Notes: a model not told the origin generated them from the sequence alone. Shown: positions 33,466 to 43,835, counted from the stretch's first letter. The stretch is DNA of 64,000 nt from Streptomyces sp. CB01635 (GCF_002803065.1 NZ_NNBL01000015.1:124001-188000); one strand, 5' to 3'. Numbers and translations: made by a program.

Positions 33466-36400
33466 GTGAGCTCCTCTTCCTCCACCCGGAACCTGTCGCA
33501 CCGCCAGGTACGACAGGGGATCCCCGGCGCGTACCGACTGGTGCGTACCCCGCCGGCCCAGGTGGACCCCCCTCGTCTGGACGCACGCCAGCGCGCGGTG
33601 GTTGACCACCCGCACGGCCCGCTGCTCGTCCTCGCGGGACCGGGCACGGGCAAGACGACCACGCTCGTCGAGGCCGTCGCCGCACGCATCGCCAAAGGCA
33701 CCGACCCCGAGCGCATCCTGGTCCTCACCTTCAGCCGCAAGGCAGCCGTCGAACTGCGCGACCGCATGGCCCTGCGCATAGGCGCCGCCCACGCACCACA
33801 GGCCACCACGTTCCACTCGTTCTGCTACGCCCTCGTCCGCGCCCACCAGGACGCCGGCCTGTTCGAGGAACCCCTGCGCCTGCTGTCCGGACCCGAACAG
33901 GACGTCGCCGTACGCGAACTGCTCGCCGGCCAGATCGACCTGGAGCAGGCCGGCCTCGCCCACGTCCGCTGGCCCGACGAACTGCGGGCCTGCCTGACCA
34001 CCCGCGGCTTCGCCGACGAGGTCCGCGCCGTCCTCGCCCGCAGCCGCGAACTGGGCCTCGGACCGGCCGCACTCGACGCCTTCGCCCGCCGCATCGGCCG
34101 CCCCGACTGGAAAGCCGCCGCCACCTTCCTCGCCGAATACCTCGACGTCCTCGACCTGCACGGCGTCCTCGACTACGCCGAACTCGTCCACCGCGCGGTC
34201 CTCCTCGCCCACCGCACCCCCGTCGCCGACGAACTCGCCACCCGCTACGACGCCGTGTTCGTCGACGAGTACCAGGACACCGACCCGGCCCAGGTCCGGC
34301 TGCTGCACGCCCTCGCCGGCCACGGCCGCACCCTGCTCGCCTTCGGAGACCCCGACCAGTCGATCTACACGTTCCGCGGCGCCGACGTGAACGGCATCCT
34401 CGAATTCCCCGACCAGTTCCCCCGCGCCGACAAAAGCCCCGCCCCCGTAGAGGTCCTCACGACGTCCCGCCGCTCCGGAGCACACCTCCTGGACGCCACC
34501 CGCCGCATCACCCGGCGCATGCCCCTGACCCGCCTGCCCGCCGACAAGGTCCGCGCCCACCGAGAGCTGACCCCCGCGCGGGACGGCGGCCGCGTCGAGG
34601 TCTGCACGTACCCGACCTCCGGCACCGAACTCGACAACATCGCGGACATCCTGCGCCGCGGCCACCTCGAAGACGGCATCCCCTGGGGCGACATGGCCGT
34701 CCTCGTCCGCGCCGGCACCCGCTCCATCCCTGCGATCCGCCGCACCCTCACCGCAGCGGGCGTCCCCCTCGACATCGACGGCGACGACCTGCCGCTGCGC
34801 CACGAACCGGCCGTCACGCCCCTGCTGACCGCGCTCAGGGCCGTCGCCCTCGGCGTCGCGCAGGACATCCCCGAACCCGACGGGGACCAGGACCAGGAAC
34901 CGCCCGTCTGGCTCGACACCGAGACCGCCCTCACCCTCCTCGCCTCACCCCTCGCCGGCATGGACGCCGCCGACCTGCGCCGCCTCGGCCGCGCCCTGCG
35001 CGAGGAGGAACGCGCCGCCGGCAACCACGTACCGCCCCCCTCCGACGAACTCCTCGCCCGCGCCCTCGCCCAGCCCGAACGCCTCGCCGCCCACGACCCC
35101 GCCCACGCCCGCGGCGCCCAGCGCCTGGGTGCCCTGCTGCGCGCGGCCCGCGACACCCTCACCTCCGGAGGCACCGCCGAAGAAGCCCTCTGGCAGCTGT
35201 GGAACGGCACCTCATGGCCCCAGCGCCTGGAACGCGCGGCCCGCCGCGGCGGCGCCGCAGGGCGCAACGCGGACCGCGACCTCGACGCCGTATGCGCCCT
35301 CTTCGCGACCGCGTCCCGTGCCGAGGAGCGCACCGGAGGCCGCGGCGCCCTCAACTTCCTCGAAGAGGTCGAGGCCCAGGACATCGCCGCCGACACCCTC
35401 GCCGGACGCGCCGTACGCCCCGACGCCGTACGCCTCATGACCGCCCACCGCTCCAAGGGCCTCGAATGGCGCCTCGTCGTCGTCGCCGGCGTACAGGAAG
35501 GCCTGTGGCCCGACCTGCGCCGCCGCGGCTCCCTCCTCGAAGCCGACCGCATCGGACGCGACGGCCTCGCCGAACCCCTCACCCCCGGAGCGCTCCTCTC
35601 CGAAGAACGCCGCCTGTTCTACGTAGCCACCACGCGCGCGCGTGAACGCCTCGTCGTCACCGCGGTCAAGGCACCCGCCGACGACGGCGACCAGCCGTCC
35701 CGCTTCCTCACCGAACTCGGCGTCGACCCCCAGGACGTCACCGGCCGCCCCCGCCGCCCCCTGTCCGTCGCCGCGCTCGTCGCCGAGCTGCGCGCCACCA
35801 CCGTCGATCCCCGCGTCTCCGCCACGCTGCGCGACGCCGCCGCCCGCCGCCTCGCCCGCCTCGCCGCCCTCACCGACGACGACGGCCGCCCCCTCGTACC
35901 CTCCGCGCACCCCTACCGCTGGTGGGGCATGGACGACCCCACCGAGAGCAGGATCCCCCTGCGCGACCGCGACCAGCCCGTCGTGCTCTCCGGAAGCGCC
36001 CTCGACCAGCTCGCGAACACCTGCTCCCTGCAGTGGTTCCTCGGCCGAGAGGTCAAGGCCGACGCCCCCGCCACCGCCGCCCAGGGCTTCGGCAACGTCG
36101 TCCACGTCCTCGCCGACGAGGTCGCCTCCGGACGCACCCCCGCCGACCTCGCCGTCCTCATGGAACGCCTCGACTCCGTCTGGGACGCCCTCGCCTTCGA
36201 CGCCCCCTGGAAGTCCGTCCAGGAGAAGGAGCACGCGCGCGTGGCGCTCGAACGCTTCCTCCGCTGGCACGTCGACTCCAGCACCGTGCGCACCCCCGTC
36301 GCCAGCGAACACGCCTTCGACGTCACCCTCGAAGCGGGCTCCTACGAAGTACGCATCCGCGGTTCCATGGACCGCGTCGAACGCGACACCGAAGGCCGCG

Positions 36401-36801
36401 CCTACGTAGTCGACTTCAAGACCGGCAAGCAGGCGCCCTCAGCCGCCGACGTCGCCCGCCACCCCCAGCTCGCCGTCTACCAGCTCGCCGTCCGCGAGGG
36501 CGCCGTCGACGAACCCTTCGACGGCGAACGCCCCGAACCCGGCGGCGCCGAACTCGTCCAGCTGCGCCAGGGCGCCGCCAAGAAGGACGGCGGTGACGCC
36601 CTCCCCAAGGTGCAGTCGCAGCACCCCTTGGGGGACGCCGCGGACGGAGGCGAGGGGGAGTGGGTCGGCGACCTCCTCGCGACCGCCGCCGGCAAGGTCC
36701 TCGACGAACGCTTCACCCCCACCACCGGACAGCACTGCACCCACTGCGCGTTCCGCGCCTCGTGCAGCGCCCGCCCCGAGGGCAAACACGTCGTCGAGTG
36801 A
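33466..36801 (+). CDS. adnA: AdnA-like helicase-nuclease subunit
   Basis: A 1111-residue UvrD-type helicase fused to a RecB-family nuclease. Motifs: Walker A GPGTGKTT (58-65), DEYQDTDP (Asp267-Pro274), GDPDQSIYTFRGAD and MTAHRSKGLEWRLV. The nuclease has VDFKTGK (Asp983, Lys985). An iron-sulfur staple is formed by Cys853 and Cys1091, Cys1094 and Cys1100, matching AddB/AdnA. It is the ortholog of mycobacterial AdnA by domain order and by being directly followed by the AdnB gene. AdnAB resects double-strand breaks. In mycobacteria AdnA is the less active motor and its nuclease works with AdnB. GTG 33466 follows an AGGA at usual distance. Confidence 0.9.
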   Translation: MSSSSSTRNLSHRQVRQGIPGAYRLVRTPPAQVDPPRLDARQRAVVDHPHGPLLVLAGPGTGKTTTLVEAVAARIAKGTDPERILVLTFSRKAAVELRDRMALRIGAAHAPQATTFHSFCYALVRAHQDAGLFEEPLRLLSGPEQDVAVRELLAGQIDLEQAGLAHVRWPDELRACLTTRGFADEVRAVLARSRELGLGPAALDAFARRIGRPDWKAAATFLAEYLDVLDLHGVLDYAELVHRAVLLAHRTPVADELATRYDAVFVDEYQDTDPAQVRLLHALAGHGRTLLAFGDPDQSIYTFRGADVNGILEFPDQFPRADKSPAPVEVLTTSRRSGAHLLDATRRITRRMPLTRLPADKVRAHRELTPARDGGRVEVCTYPTSGTELDNIADILRRGHLEDGIPWGDMAVLVRAGTRSIPAIRRTLTAAGVPLDIDGDDLPLRHEPAVTPLLTALRAVALGVAQDIPEPDGDQDQEPPVWLDTETALTLLASPLAGMDAADLRRLGRALREEERAAGNHVPPPSDELLARALAQPERLAAHDPAHARGAQRLGALLRAARDTLTSGGTAEEALWQLWNGTSWPQRLERAARRGGAAGRNADRDLDAVCALFATASRAEERTGGRGALNFLEEVEAQDIAADTLAGRAVRPDAVRLMTAHRSKGLEWRLVVVAGVQEGLWPDLRRRGSLLEADRIGRDGLAEPLTPGALLSEERRLFYVATTRARERLVVTAVKAPADDGDQPSRFLTELGVDPQDVTGRPRRPLSVAALVAELRATTVDPRVSATLRDAAARRLARLAALTDDDGRPLVPSAHPYRWWGMDDPTESRIPLRDRDQPVVLSGSALDQLANTCSLQWFLGREVKADAPATAAQGFGNVVHVLADEVASGRTPADLAVLMERLDSVWDALAFDAPWKSVQEKEHARVALERFLRWHVDSSTVRTPVASEHAFDVTLEAGSYEVRIRGSMDRVERDTEGRAYVVDFKTGKQAPSAADVARHPQLAVYQLAVREGAVDEPFDGERPEPGGAELVQLRQGAAKKDGGDALPKVQSQHPLGDAADGGEGEWVGDLLATAAGKVLDERFTPTTGQHCTHCAFRASCSARPEGKHVVE

Positions 36802-36859
36802 CGTGCGCCTCCGCCGGAACGGTCCGGCGCTGTCAGTGGGCCCGGTTAGCCTCGATGAG

Positions 36860-39800
36860 GTGACCACACGCCTCACCGATCCCGAGCAGCTCAAGGAGCT
36901 CCTCGGGATCCCGTTCACCCCGGAGCAGACGGCCTGCATCACCGCGCCGCCCGCCCCGCAGGTGATCGTGGCCGGAGCCGGATCCGGCAAGACGACGGTC
37001 ATGGCCGCCCGCGTCGTATGGCTCGTCGGCACCGGACAGGTCGCCCCGGAGCAGGTCCTCGGCCTCACCTTCACCAACAAGGCCGCCGGCGAACTCGCTG
37101 AGCGCGTCCGCAAGGCACTGATCAAGGCAGGCGTCACCGACCCCGACGCCATCGACCCGGACAACCCCCCGGGCGAGCCCGTGATCTCCACGTACCACGC
37201 CTTCGCCGGCCGCCTCCTCACCGACCACGGCCTGCGCATCGGCCTCGAACCCACCGCGCGCCTCCTCGCCGACGCCACCCGCTTCCAGCTCGCCGCCCGC
37301 GTCCTGCGCGAGGCCCCCGGCCCCTACCCGGCCCTCACCCGCTCCTTCGCCGACCTCGTCAGCGACCTCCTCACCCTCGACGGCGAGCTCGCCGAACACC
37401 TCGTCCACCCCGACGAACTCCGCGCCTACGACACCCGCCTGCTGCACGCACTCGAAGGCCGCAAACTCACCAACGCCGACCTGCGCAAGGTCCCCGAGGC
37501 CGCCGCCGCCCGCCTCGACCTCACCGGCCTCGTCACCCGGTACCGCGAAGCCAAGCGCGCCCGCGACCTCCTCGACTTCGGCGACCAGATCGCCCTCTCC
37601 GCCACCCTCGCCCGCACCCGCCCCGAGGTCGGCGCCATCCTCCGCGACGAGTTCCGCGTCGTCCTCCTCGACGAGTACCAGGACACCTCCGTCGCCCAGC
37701 GGATCCTCCTGGCCGGCCTCTTCGGGGCGGGCACCGGCCACCCCGTGACCGCCGTCGGCGACCCCTGCCAGGCGATCTACGGCTGGCGCGGCGCCTCCGT
37801 CGCCAACCTCGACGACTTCCCCGAACACTTCGCCCACGCCGACGGCCGCCCCGCCACCCGCCTCTCCCTCAGCGAGAACCGCCGCAGCGGCGGCCGCCTC
37901 CTCGACCTCGCCAACGGTCTCGCCCAGCCCCTGCGCGCACTCCACGCGGGCGTGGAAGCCCTGCGCCCGGCCCCCGGCGCCGAGCGCGACGGCATCGTCC
38001 GCTGCGCCCTCCTGCGCACCCATGCCGAGGAGATCGACTGGCTCGGCGACTCCCTCGCCCACCTCGTACGCACCGGCACCGCCCCCGGCGAGATCGCCGT
38101 CCTGTGCCGCACCGCGACCGACTTCGCCGCCATCCAGGGCGCCCTCGTCGCACGCGACATCCCCGTGGAGGTCGTCGGCCTCTCCGGCCTCCTCCACCTC
38201 CCCGAGGTCGCCGACCTCGTCGCCGTCTGCGAAGTCCTCCAGGACCCCGGCGCCAACGCCTCGCTGGTCCGCCTCCTGACCGGCCCCCGCTGGCGCATCG
38301 GCCCCCGAGACCTCGCCCTCCTCGGCCGCCGCGCCCGCCTCCTCGTCGCCCACGCGCGCGGGGGCCCCGACGACGACCCCGACCGCCGTCTCGCCGAAGC
38401 CGTCGAGGGGGTCGACCCCTCCGAAGTGATATCGCTCGCCGACGCCCTCGACACATTCCTCGAGACGCCCCTCGACGAACCGGGCGACGACAAGCTGCCC
38501 TTCTCACCGCAGGCCCGCGTACGCTTCGCGCGCCTCGCCACCGAGCTGCGCGACCTGCGCCGCTCACTCGCCGACCCGCTGATGGACGTACTCCACCGAG
38601 TCCTCGCCGTCACCGGCCTCGAAGTCGAACTCGCCGCCTCACCACACGCCCTGGCTGCCCGCCGCCGCGAGACCCTGTCCAACTTCCTCGACATCGCCGC
38701 CTCGTTCGCCGCGAACGACAGCTCCGCGACCCTCCTCGCCTTCCTCGGCTTCCTGCGCACCGCCGCCCAGTACGAAAAGGGCCTCGACAACGCGCTGCCC
38801 GGCGGCGAGAACACCGTGAAGGTGCTCACCGCCCACAAGTCCAAGGGCCTGGAATGGGACGTCGTCGCCGTCCCCGGCCTCGTCACCGGGACGTTCCCCA
38901 GTGCCCAGGGCCGCGAGAAATGGACCGCCCAGAGCAAGGTCCTTCCGCACGAACTGCGCGGCGACGCCGCCACACTGCCCGACATCGAAGCGTGGGACTC
39001 CAAGGGCATGAAGGCCTTCCACGAAGAGATGAAGGAACACCAGCGCACCGAGGAACTCCGCCTCGGCTACGTCACCTACACCCGCCCCCGCACCCTCCTC
39101 CTCGGCTCCGGCCACTGGTGGGGCCCCGCCCAGAAGCGCCCCCGCGGCCCCTCCGACTTCCTCCAGGCGCTGTACGACCACTGCGCCGCCGGACACGGGG
39201 AGATCGAGGCCTGGGCCGACGAACCGGCAGAGGACGAGGAGAACCCCGCGCTCCAGGAGGCAGCCGCCGAACACGCCTGGCCGCTCCCGCTCGACGACGA
39301 GGCCATGGCGCGCCGCCGCGCGGCCGCGGCCACGGTCCTTGCCCACCTCGAAACCCCGGCCGACGACCACTCCCACGAGATGGCCCACCCGGCCACGTAC
39401 ACCGACCCGGACTGGCCGGCCCCGCCGGACGAAGAGGCGCTCCACGAAGACGAGCCCTTCTACGAAGACGCGCCTCTTAATGAAGAGGGCGATTTCTTCA
39501 GCTCGCCGGAGGACGGTCCCGGACCCGACTGGGACGAGTGGGACGACTGGGACGCGTTGCCGCACGAGCGCCCCACGCTTCCGCACCCGACCGGCACCCC
39601 CGCGCACGAGCAGCCCGCGGCCGACGCCCCGCACAACGACGCGCACCCTCGCCCGGACGACGCCCGCCCCACGCCCGCGCCCGTGTACGGCGCCCCGCAC
39701 GCGCCCGACGACGCGCACCCCCTGGGTGCCATCCCGCACCCCACCCCGCCCCAGGACGCCGACCCCCGCCCCCACCCCGACCCGGCGCCCACAAAGACCG

Positions 39801-40573
39801 CGCCCCCGGAGCGCCCCCCGCTCACTGCGGAGGAGACCCGCACACTCGCCTCCTGGGACCGCGACCTCGACGCCCTCACCGGCGAACTCCTGCGCTCCCG
39901 CCAGGCCGTCCGCGACGTCCCCCTCCCCACCACCCTCACCGCCTCCCAGCTCCTGCGCCTGGCCGCCGATCCCGACGGCTTCGCCCAGGATCTGGCCCGC
40001 CCCATGCCCCGCCCGCCCCAGCCCGCCGCCCGCCGCGGCACCCGCTTCCACGCCTGGGTCGAATCCCGCTTCGAAGAGCTCCGCCTGCCCATGCTCGACC
40101 CCGAAGAGCTCCCCGGCAGCGAGGCCGACATCGCCGACGAACACGACCTCGACACCCTCAAGGAAGCCTTCGACCGCACGCCCTACGCCCACCGCACCCC
40201 CCACCGCGTCGAGACGCCCTTCCAGCTCGCCATCGCCGGCCGCGTCATCCGCGGCCGCATCGACGCCGTCTACAAAGAAGGCGACGGCGACGACACCACG
40301 TACGAGATCGTCGACTGGAAGACCACTCGCGGCCGCACCGCCGACCCCCTCCAGCTCGCCGTCTACCGGCTCGCCTGGGCCGAGCAGCACGGCCTCCCGC
40401 CCGAGGCCGTCAAGGCGACCTTCGTCTACGTACGCGACGGCGAGACCGTCACCCCCCGCGACCTCCCCGGACGCGCCGAAATGGAACGCCTCCTCCTCGA
40501 AGACCCCACCCCCGGCCCCCGCGACCGGACAGCACCCGAACCACCGCACGAGCACACCCCGGCGGACGGATAG
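36860..40573 (+). CDS. adnB: AdnB-like helicase-nuclease subunit
   Basis: A 1237-residue protein. The motor is intact: GAGSGKTT (39-46), DEYQDTSVAQ, GDPCQAIYGWRGAS, LSENRRSGGR, and AHKSKGLEWDVV. Its C-terminal nuclease has EIVDWKTTRG (Asp1152, Lys1154). No iron-sulfur Cys cluster is seen, as expected for AdnB. A disordered Asp/Glu/Pro/His-rich linker of about 150 residues (about 840-988) separates the motor and nuclease, making the protein longer than mycobacterial AdnB. GTG 36860 is the likeliest start because conserved residues begin MTTRLTDPEQLKELLG; a GTG at 36836 is an alternative. It lies 58 nt after adnA and is likely cotranscribed. Confidence 0.9.
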   Translation: MTTRLTDPEQLKELLGIPFTPEQTACITAPPAPQVIVAGAGSGKTTVMAARVVWLVGTGQVAPEQVLGLTFTNKAAGELAERVRKALIKAGVTDPDAIDPDNPPGEPVISTYHAFAGRLLTDHGLRIGLEPTARLLADATRFQLAARVLREAPGPYPALTRSFADLVSDLLTLDGELAEHLVHPDELRAYDTRLLHALEGRKLTNADLRKVPEAAAARLDLTGLVTRYREAKRARDLLDFGDQIALSATLARTRPEVGAILRDEFRVVLLDEYQDTSVAQRILLAGLFGAGTGHPVTAVGDPCQAIYGWRGASVANLDDFPEHFAHADGRPATRLSLSENRRSGGRLLDLANGLAQPLRALHAGVEALRPAPGAERDGIVRCALLRTHAEEIDWLGDSLAHLVRTGTAPGEIAVLCRTATDFAAIQGALVARDIPVEVVGLSGLLHLPEVADLVAVCEVLQDPGANASLVRLLTGPRWRIGPRDLALLGRRARLLVAHARGGPDDDPDRRLAEAVEGVDPSEVISLADALDTFLETPLDEPGDDKLPFSPQARVRFARLATELRDLRRSLADPLMDVLHRVLAVTGLEVELAASPHALAARRRETLSNFLDIAASFAANDSSATLLAFLGFLRTAAQYEKGLDNALPGGENTVKVLTAHKSKGLEWDVVAVPGLVTGTFPSAQGREKWTAQSKVLPHELRGDAATLPDIEAWDSKGMKAFHEEMKEHQRTEELRLGYVTYTRPRTLLLGSGHWWGPAQKRPRGPSDFLQALYDHCAAGHGEIEAWADEPAEDEENPALQEAAAEHAWPLPLDDEAMARRRAAAATVLAHLETPADDHSHEMAHPATYTDPDWPAPPDEEALHEDEPFYEDAPLNEEGDFFSSPEDGPGPDWDEWDDWDALPHERPTLPHPTGTPAHEQPAADAPHNDAHPRPDDARPTPAPVYGAPHAPDDAHPLGAIPHPTPPQDADPRPHPDPAPTKTAPPERPPLTAEETRTLASWDRDLDALTGELLRSRQAVRDVPLPTTLTASQLLRLAADPDGFAQDLARPMPRPPQPAARRGTRFHAWVESRFEELRLPMLDPEELPGSEADIADEHDLDTLKEAFDRTPYAHRTPHRVETPFQLAIAGRVIRGRIDAVYKEGDGDDTTYEIVDWKTTRGRTADPLQLAVYRLAWAEQHGLPPEAVKATFVYVRDGETVTPRDLPGRAEMERLLLEDPTPGPRDRTAPEPPHEHTPADG

Positions 40574-40583
40574 GCTCGGGACC

Positions 40584-41996
40584 ATGAGCAAGCCCGTTGA
40601 CAACGCCGTCAGCGCCGTCCGTGCGTACATCGATACCCACCACGACGCGTTCCTCCAGGACCTCGCCGAGTGGCTCCGTATCCCGTCCGTGTCGGCCCAG
40701 CCCGACCACGCACCCGACGTACGCCGCAGCGCCGACTGGCTCGCCGTGAAACTCCGGGAGACCGGATTCCCGACCACCGAGGTCTGGGAGACACCCGGCG
40801 CGCCCGCCGTCTTCGCCGACTGGCCCTGCGACGACCCGCACGCCCCCACCGTCCTCGTCTACGGGCACCACGACGTCCAGCCCGCGGCCCGCGAGGACGG
40901 CTGGAACACAGACCCCTTCGAACCCGTCGTCATCGGAAACCGCCTCCACGCGCGCGGAGCAGCCGACGACAAGGGACAGGTGTTCTTCCACACACTCGGC
41001 GTCCGCGCCCACCTCGCCGCCACCGGCCGCACCACCCCCGCCGTCCACCTCAAGCTCCTCGTGGAGGGCGAAGAGGAATCCGGGTCCCCCCACTTCCGCG
41101 CCCTCGTCGAGCAGCACAGGGACCGCCTCACCGCAGACGCCGTGATCGTCTCCGACACCGGCATGTGGTCCGAGGACACCCCCACCGTCTGCACCGGAAT
41201 GCGCGGCCTCGCCGACTGCGAGATCGAACTCCACGGCCCCGACCAGGACATCCACTCCGGATCCTTCGGCGGCGCCGTACCCAACCCCGCCACCGCCGCC
41301 GCCCGCCTCGTCGCGGCCCTCCACGACGACCACGCGCGCGTGGCCGTCCCCGGCTTCTACGACGGCATCACCCCCCTCACCGACCGCGAACGGGAACTCT
41401 TCGCCGAGCTCCCCTTCGACGAAGCCCAATGGCTGCGCACCGCCAAGTCGCACGCCACCCACGGCGAGGCCGGCCACACCACCCTCGAACGGATCTGGGC
41501 CCGCCCCACCGCCGAGGTCAACGGCATCGGCGGCGGCTACCAAGGCCCCGGCGGCAAAACCATCGTCCCCTCCTCAGCCACGCTGAAGCTGTCCTTCCGC
41601 CTCGTCGCCGGACAGGACCCCGACCACGTCGAAAAGGCCATCACCGACTGGGTCGCCCAACAGCTCCCCGCCGGAATCCGCCACACCGTCACCTTCGGCG
41701 CCGCCACCCGCCCCTGCCTCACCCCCCTCGACCACCCCGCGCTCCAGTCCGTCGTCCGCGCCATGAACCTCGCCTTCGACCAGAAGATCCGCTTCACGCG
41801 CGAAGGAGGCTCCGGCCCCGCCGCCGACCTCCAGGACGTCCTCGACGCACCCGTCCTCTTCCTCGGCATCTCCGTCCCCTCCGACGGCTGGCACGCACCC
41901 AACGAGAAAGTCGAACTCGACCTCCTCAAAAAGGGCGTCGAAACAGCCGCCCACCTCTGGGGCGACCTCGCGGAGAACTGGCGCGATGCACACTGA
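40584..41996 (+). CDS. M20-family dipeptidase/metallopeptidase
   Basis: A 470-residue cytosolic M20 enzyme with metal and catalytic residues in place: YGHHDVQP (His95, Asp97), RGAADDKG (Asp128/129), the EGEEESG loop (Glu163-165) and DGWHAPNEKVE near the end. The central dimerisation lid (about 205-320) contains HSGSFGG. The family hydrolyses dipeptides or glutathione/Cys-Gly-like substrates; specificity here is unknown. ATG 40584 follows GGATAGGCTCGGGACC. It is encoded 10 nt after adnB on the same strand and overlaps in the last nt with a possible early nudC start, so it probably belongs to the same operon. Confidence 0.88.
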   Translation: MSKPVDNAVSAVRAYIDTHHDAFLQDLAEWLRIPSVSAQPDHAPDVRRSADWLAVKLRETGFPTTEVWETPGAPAVFADWPCDDPHAPTVLVYGHHDVQPAAREDGWNTDPFEPVVIGNRLHARGAADDKGQVFFHTLGVRAHLAATGRTTPAVHLKLLVEGEEESGSPHFRALVEQHRDRLTADAVIVSDTGMWSEDTPTVCTGMRGLADCEIELHGPDQDIHSGSFGGAVPNPATAAARLVAALHDDHARVAVPGFYDGITPLTDRERELFAELPFDEAQWLRTAKSHATHGEAGHTTLERIWARPTAEVNGIGGGYQGPGGKTIVPSSATLKLSFRLVAGQDPDHVEKAITDWVAQQLPAGIRHTVTFGAATRPCLTPLDHPALQSVVRAMNLAFDQKIRFTREGGSGPAADLQDVLDAPVLFLGISVPSDGWHAPNEKVELDLLKKGVETAAHLWGDLAENWRDAH

Positions 41997-42081
41997 GCCA
42001 CCCCGCCCGCCGCACCCCGCACCCGCCCAGCCGAACCGTCCCGCCGAAACACCCATTCCATCGGGGGAGTTGGAAGCACCC

Positions 42082-43032
42082 GTGACCACCTGGACCGACC
42101 GCACAGCCGACCGTCCGCTCTCACTCTCCGCGCCCAGCGGCATCGACCGCGCCGCCCACCACCGCCTCGACGAGGCCTGGCTCGCCGCAGCCTGGAGCCA
42201 CCCCACCACCCGCGTCTTCGTGGTCTCCGGTGGACAGGTGCTGATCGACGAGACGCCGGACGGCGCCACCGAACTGGTCATGACCCCGTCCTTCGAAGCA
42301 CCCCTCACCGAAGCCCACCGCTACTTCCTGGGCACCGACGACGACGGCGTCAGCTACTTCGCCCTCCAGAAGGACACCCTCCCCGGCCGCATCGACCAGT
42401 CCGCGCGCGCCGCCGGCCTGCGCGAAGCCGGACTCCTCCTGTCCCCCCGGGACGCCGGCCTCATGGTGCACGCCGTCGCCCTCGAGAACTGGCAGCGACT
42501 GCACCGCTTCTGCTCCCGCTGCGGCGAACGCACCGTCATCGCCGCCGCGGGCCACATCCGCCGCTGCCAGGCCTGCGGGGCCGAGCACTACCCCCGCACC
42601 GACCCCGCAGTGATCATGCTCGTCACGGACGACGAGGACCGCGCACTCCTCGGCCGCCAGGTCCACTGGCCCGAAGGCCGCTTCTCCACCCTCGCCGGCT
42701 TCGTCGAGCCCGGAGAGTCCATCGAGCAGTCCGTACGCCGCGAGGTCTTCGAGGAAGCCGGAGTCGTCGTCGGACCCGACGTCGAGTACGTCGCCAGCCA
42801 GCCCTGGCCGTTCCCCTCCAGCCTCATGCTCGGCTTCATGGCCCGCGCCACCTCGTCCGAGATCAACGTCGACGGCGAAGAGATCCACGAGGCCCGCTGG
42901 TTCTCCCGCGAAGACCTGCGCGCCGCGTTCGAGTCCGGAGAGGTCATGCCCCCCTACGGGATCTCGATCGCGGCCCGCCTCATCGAACTCTGGTACGGCA
43001 AGCCCCTCCCCAAGCCCGGCGACGCCGTATAA
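42082..43032 (+). CDS. nudC: NAD(+) diphosphatase NudC
   Basis: A 316-residue Nudix enzyme. The zinc ribbon is Cys144/147 and Cys162/165 (FCSRCG and RCQACG). The Nudix box GFVEPGESIEQSVRREVFEEAG spans about 206-227. The SQPWPFPSS motif (239-247), the signature of NADH pyrophosphatases, follows. NudC hydrolyses NADH and NAD+ and removes NAD caps from RNA. GTG 42082 is chosen because a GGAAG lies close upstream and family members start MTTWTDRTADRP. ATG 41986 would add 32 Pro-rich residues. Its M. tuberculosis ortholog Rv3199c occupies the same place. A strong terminator follows. Confidence 0.9.
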   Translation: MTTWTDRTADRPLSLSAPSGIDRAAHHRLDEAWLAAAWSHPTTRVFVVSGGQVLIDETPDGATELVMTPSFEAPLTEAHRYFLGTDDDGVSYFALQKDTLPGRIDQSARAAGLREAGLLLSPRDAGLMVHAVALENWQRLHRFCSRCGERTVIAAAGHIRRCQACGAEHYPRTDPAVIMLVTDDEDRALLGRQVHWPEGRFSTLAGFVEPGESIEQSVRREVFEEAGVVVGPDVEYVASQPWPFPSSLMLGFMARATSSEINVDGEEIHEARWFSREDLRAAFESGEVMPPYGISIAARLIELWYGKPLPKPGDAV

Positions 43033-43050
43033 GCCCAGCCTGGATCTGAT

Positions 43051-43094
43051 CTGATCCGACCTGACCCGGGACCCAACCGGTCAGGTCGGATCAG
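43051..43094 (+). terminator. Terminator after nudC
   Basis: A perfect 15-bp stem, CTGATCCGACCTGAC (43051-43065) with its complement at 43080-43094, and a 14-nt loop. Confidence 0.7.
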
Positions 43095-43130
43095 GCCGCA
43101 CCCGACAGGGCATCCGCTTGGATGGGCCGC

Positions 43131-43820
43131 ATGACCGTTCACGACGTAGCTCGCGGCCTTCCCGACATCCCAACCCTGCGGGACCTGTGCCGCTCGATGG
43201 CGATGCTGGAAGCGGTACTGAACCCGGACGGCGAGCGGTACTACTCGTACAGCCGCACCTGGTCGGACACAGACCAGATCGCTTCGATGAGAAACGGCTC
43301 CGGAGACGAACTCGACATCGTCTTCGCCCCCGCGGGCGCGTACATCCTGGCCTTCGACCACGAATCGCCAATGAGCCCCTACGCCGACGATCTGCCCTGG
43401 CCAGGCGTGGTGGACCCGGTCCCCGCCCCGTTCCGCGCCTACGTCGACGAACCGGCGTTCACCGACGAAGACATGCCCAGGGTGACGGCATGCCTATGGC
43501 GCGAGACCGACGATGAACAGTGGCGCACGGGCGACATCGAATACCCCGACAACCACCCGGACCCCGACGGCTCCGGATGGATGTTCCGCCTGCTCACCGA
43601 CGCGACCCCGGCCGCATTCCAAGCATTCGCCGAGGACTACTACGAGACCGCGGTCGACATCGACGTAGTACGCCACGTGTACGCCCACCGACCCTTGAAC
43701 CGGGCCTTGACCCTCCGCTTGAATCCCGAGGCATCCATGACCACCGTCGCCAAAGAGGCGACCAAGATCGGCTACCCCCTGGACGCGGACTCCGACCGGG
43801 ACAGGCCAAAGGGAAAGTGA
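43131..43820 (+). CDS. Conserved protein of unknown function
   Basis: A 229-residue acidic, Trp/Tyr-rich soluble protein (MTVHDVARGLPDIPTLRDLC, with YYSYSRTWSD, FDHESPMSPY and DPDGSGWMFRLL). It has no signal, membrane segment or known catalytic motif. Similar unnamed proteins occur across Streptomyces; the layout recalls small immunity-like families but nothing proves that. The ATG at 43131 is preferred over 43122 because it is nearer the conserved start. It lies between the nudC terminator and its own terminator, hence monocistronic, and does not belong to the mycobacterial-type block. Confidence 0.65.
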   Translation: MTVHDVARGLPDIPTLRDLCRSMAMLEAVLNPDGERYYSYSRTWSDTDQIASMRNGSGDELDIVFAPAGAYILAFDHESPMSPYADDLPWPGVVDPVPAPFRAYVDEPAFTDEDMPRVTACLWRETDDEQWRTGDIEYPDNHPDPDGSGWMFRLLTDATPAAFQAFAEDYYETAVDIDVVRHVYAHRPLNRALTLRLNPEASMTTVAKEATKIGYPLDADSDRDRPKGK

Positions 43821-43835
43821 CCACGAAATGCAGAA

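Noticed and set aside
43131..43820. Unknown gene as a toxin immunity protein
   Set aside because: No adjacent toxin or secretion gene and no motif supports it.
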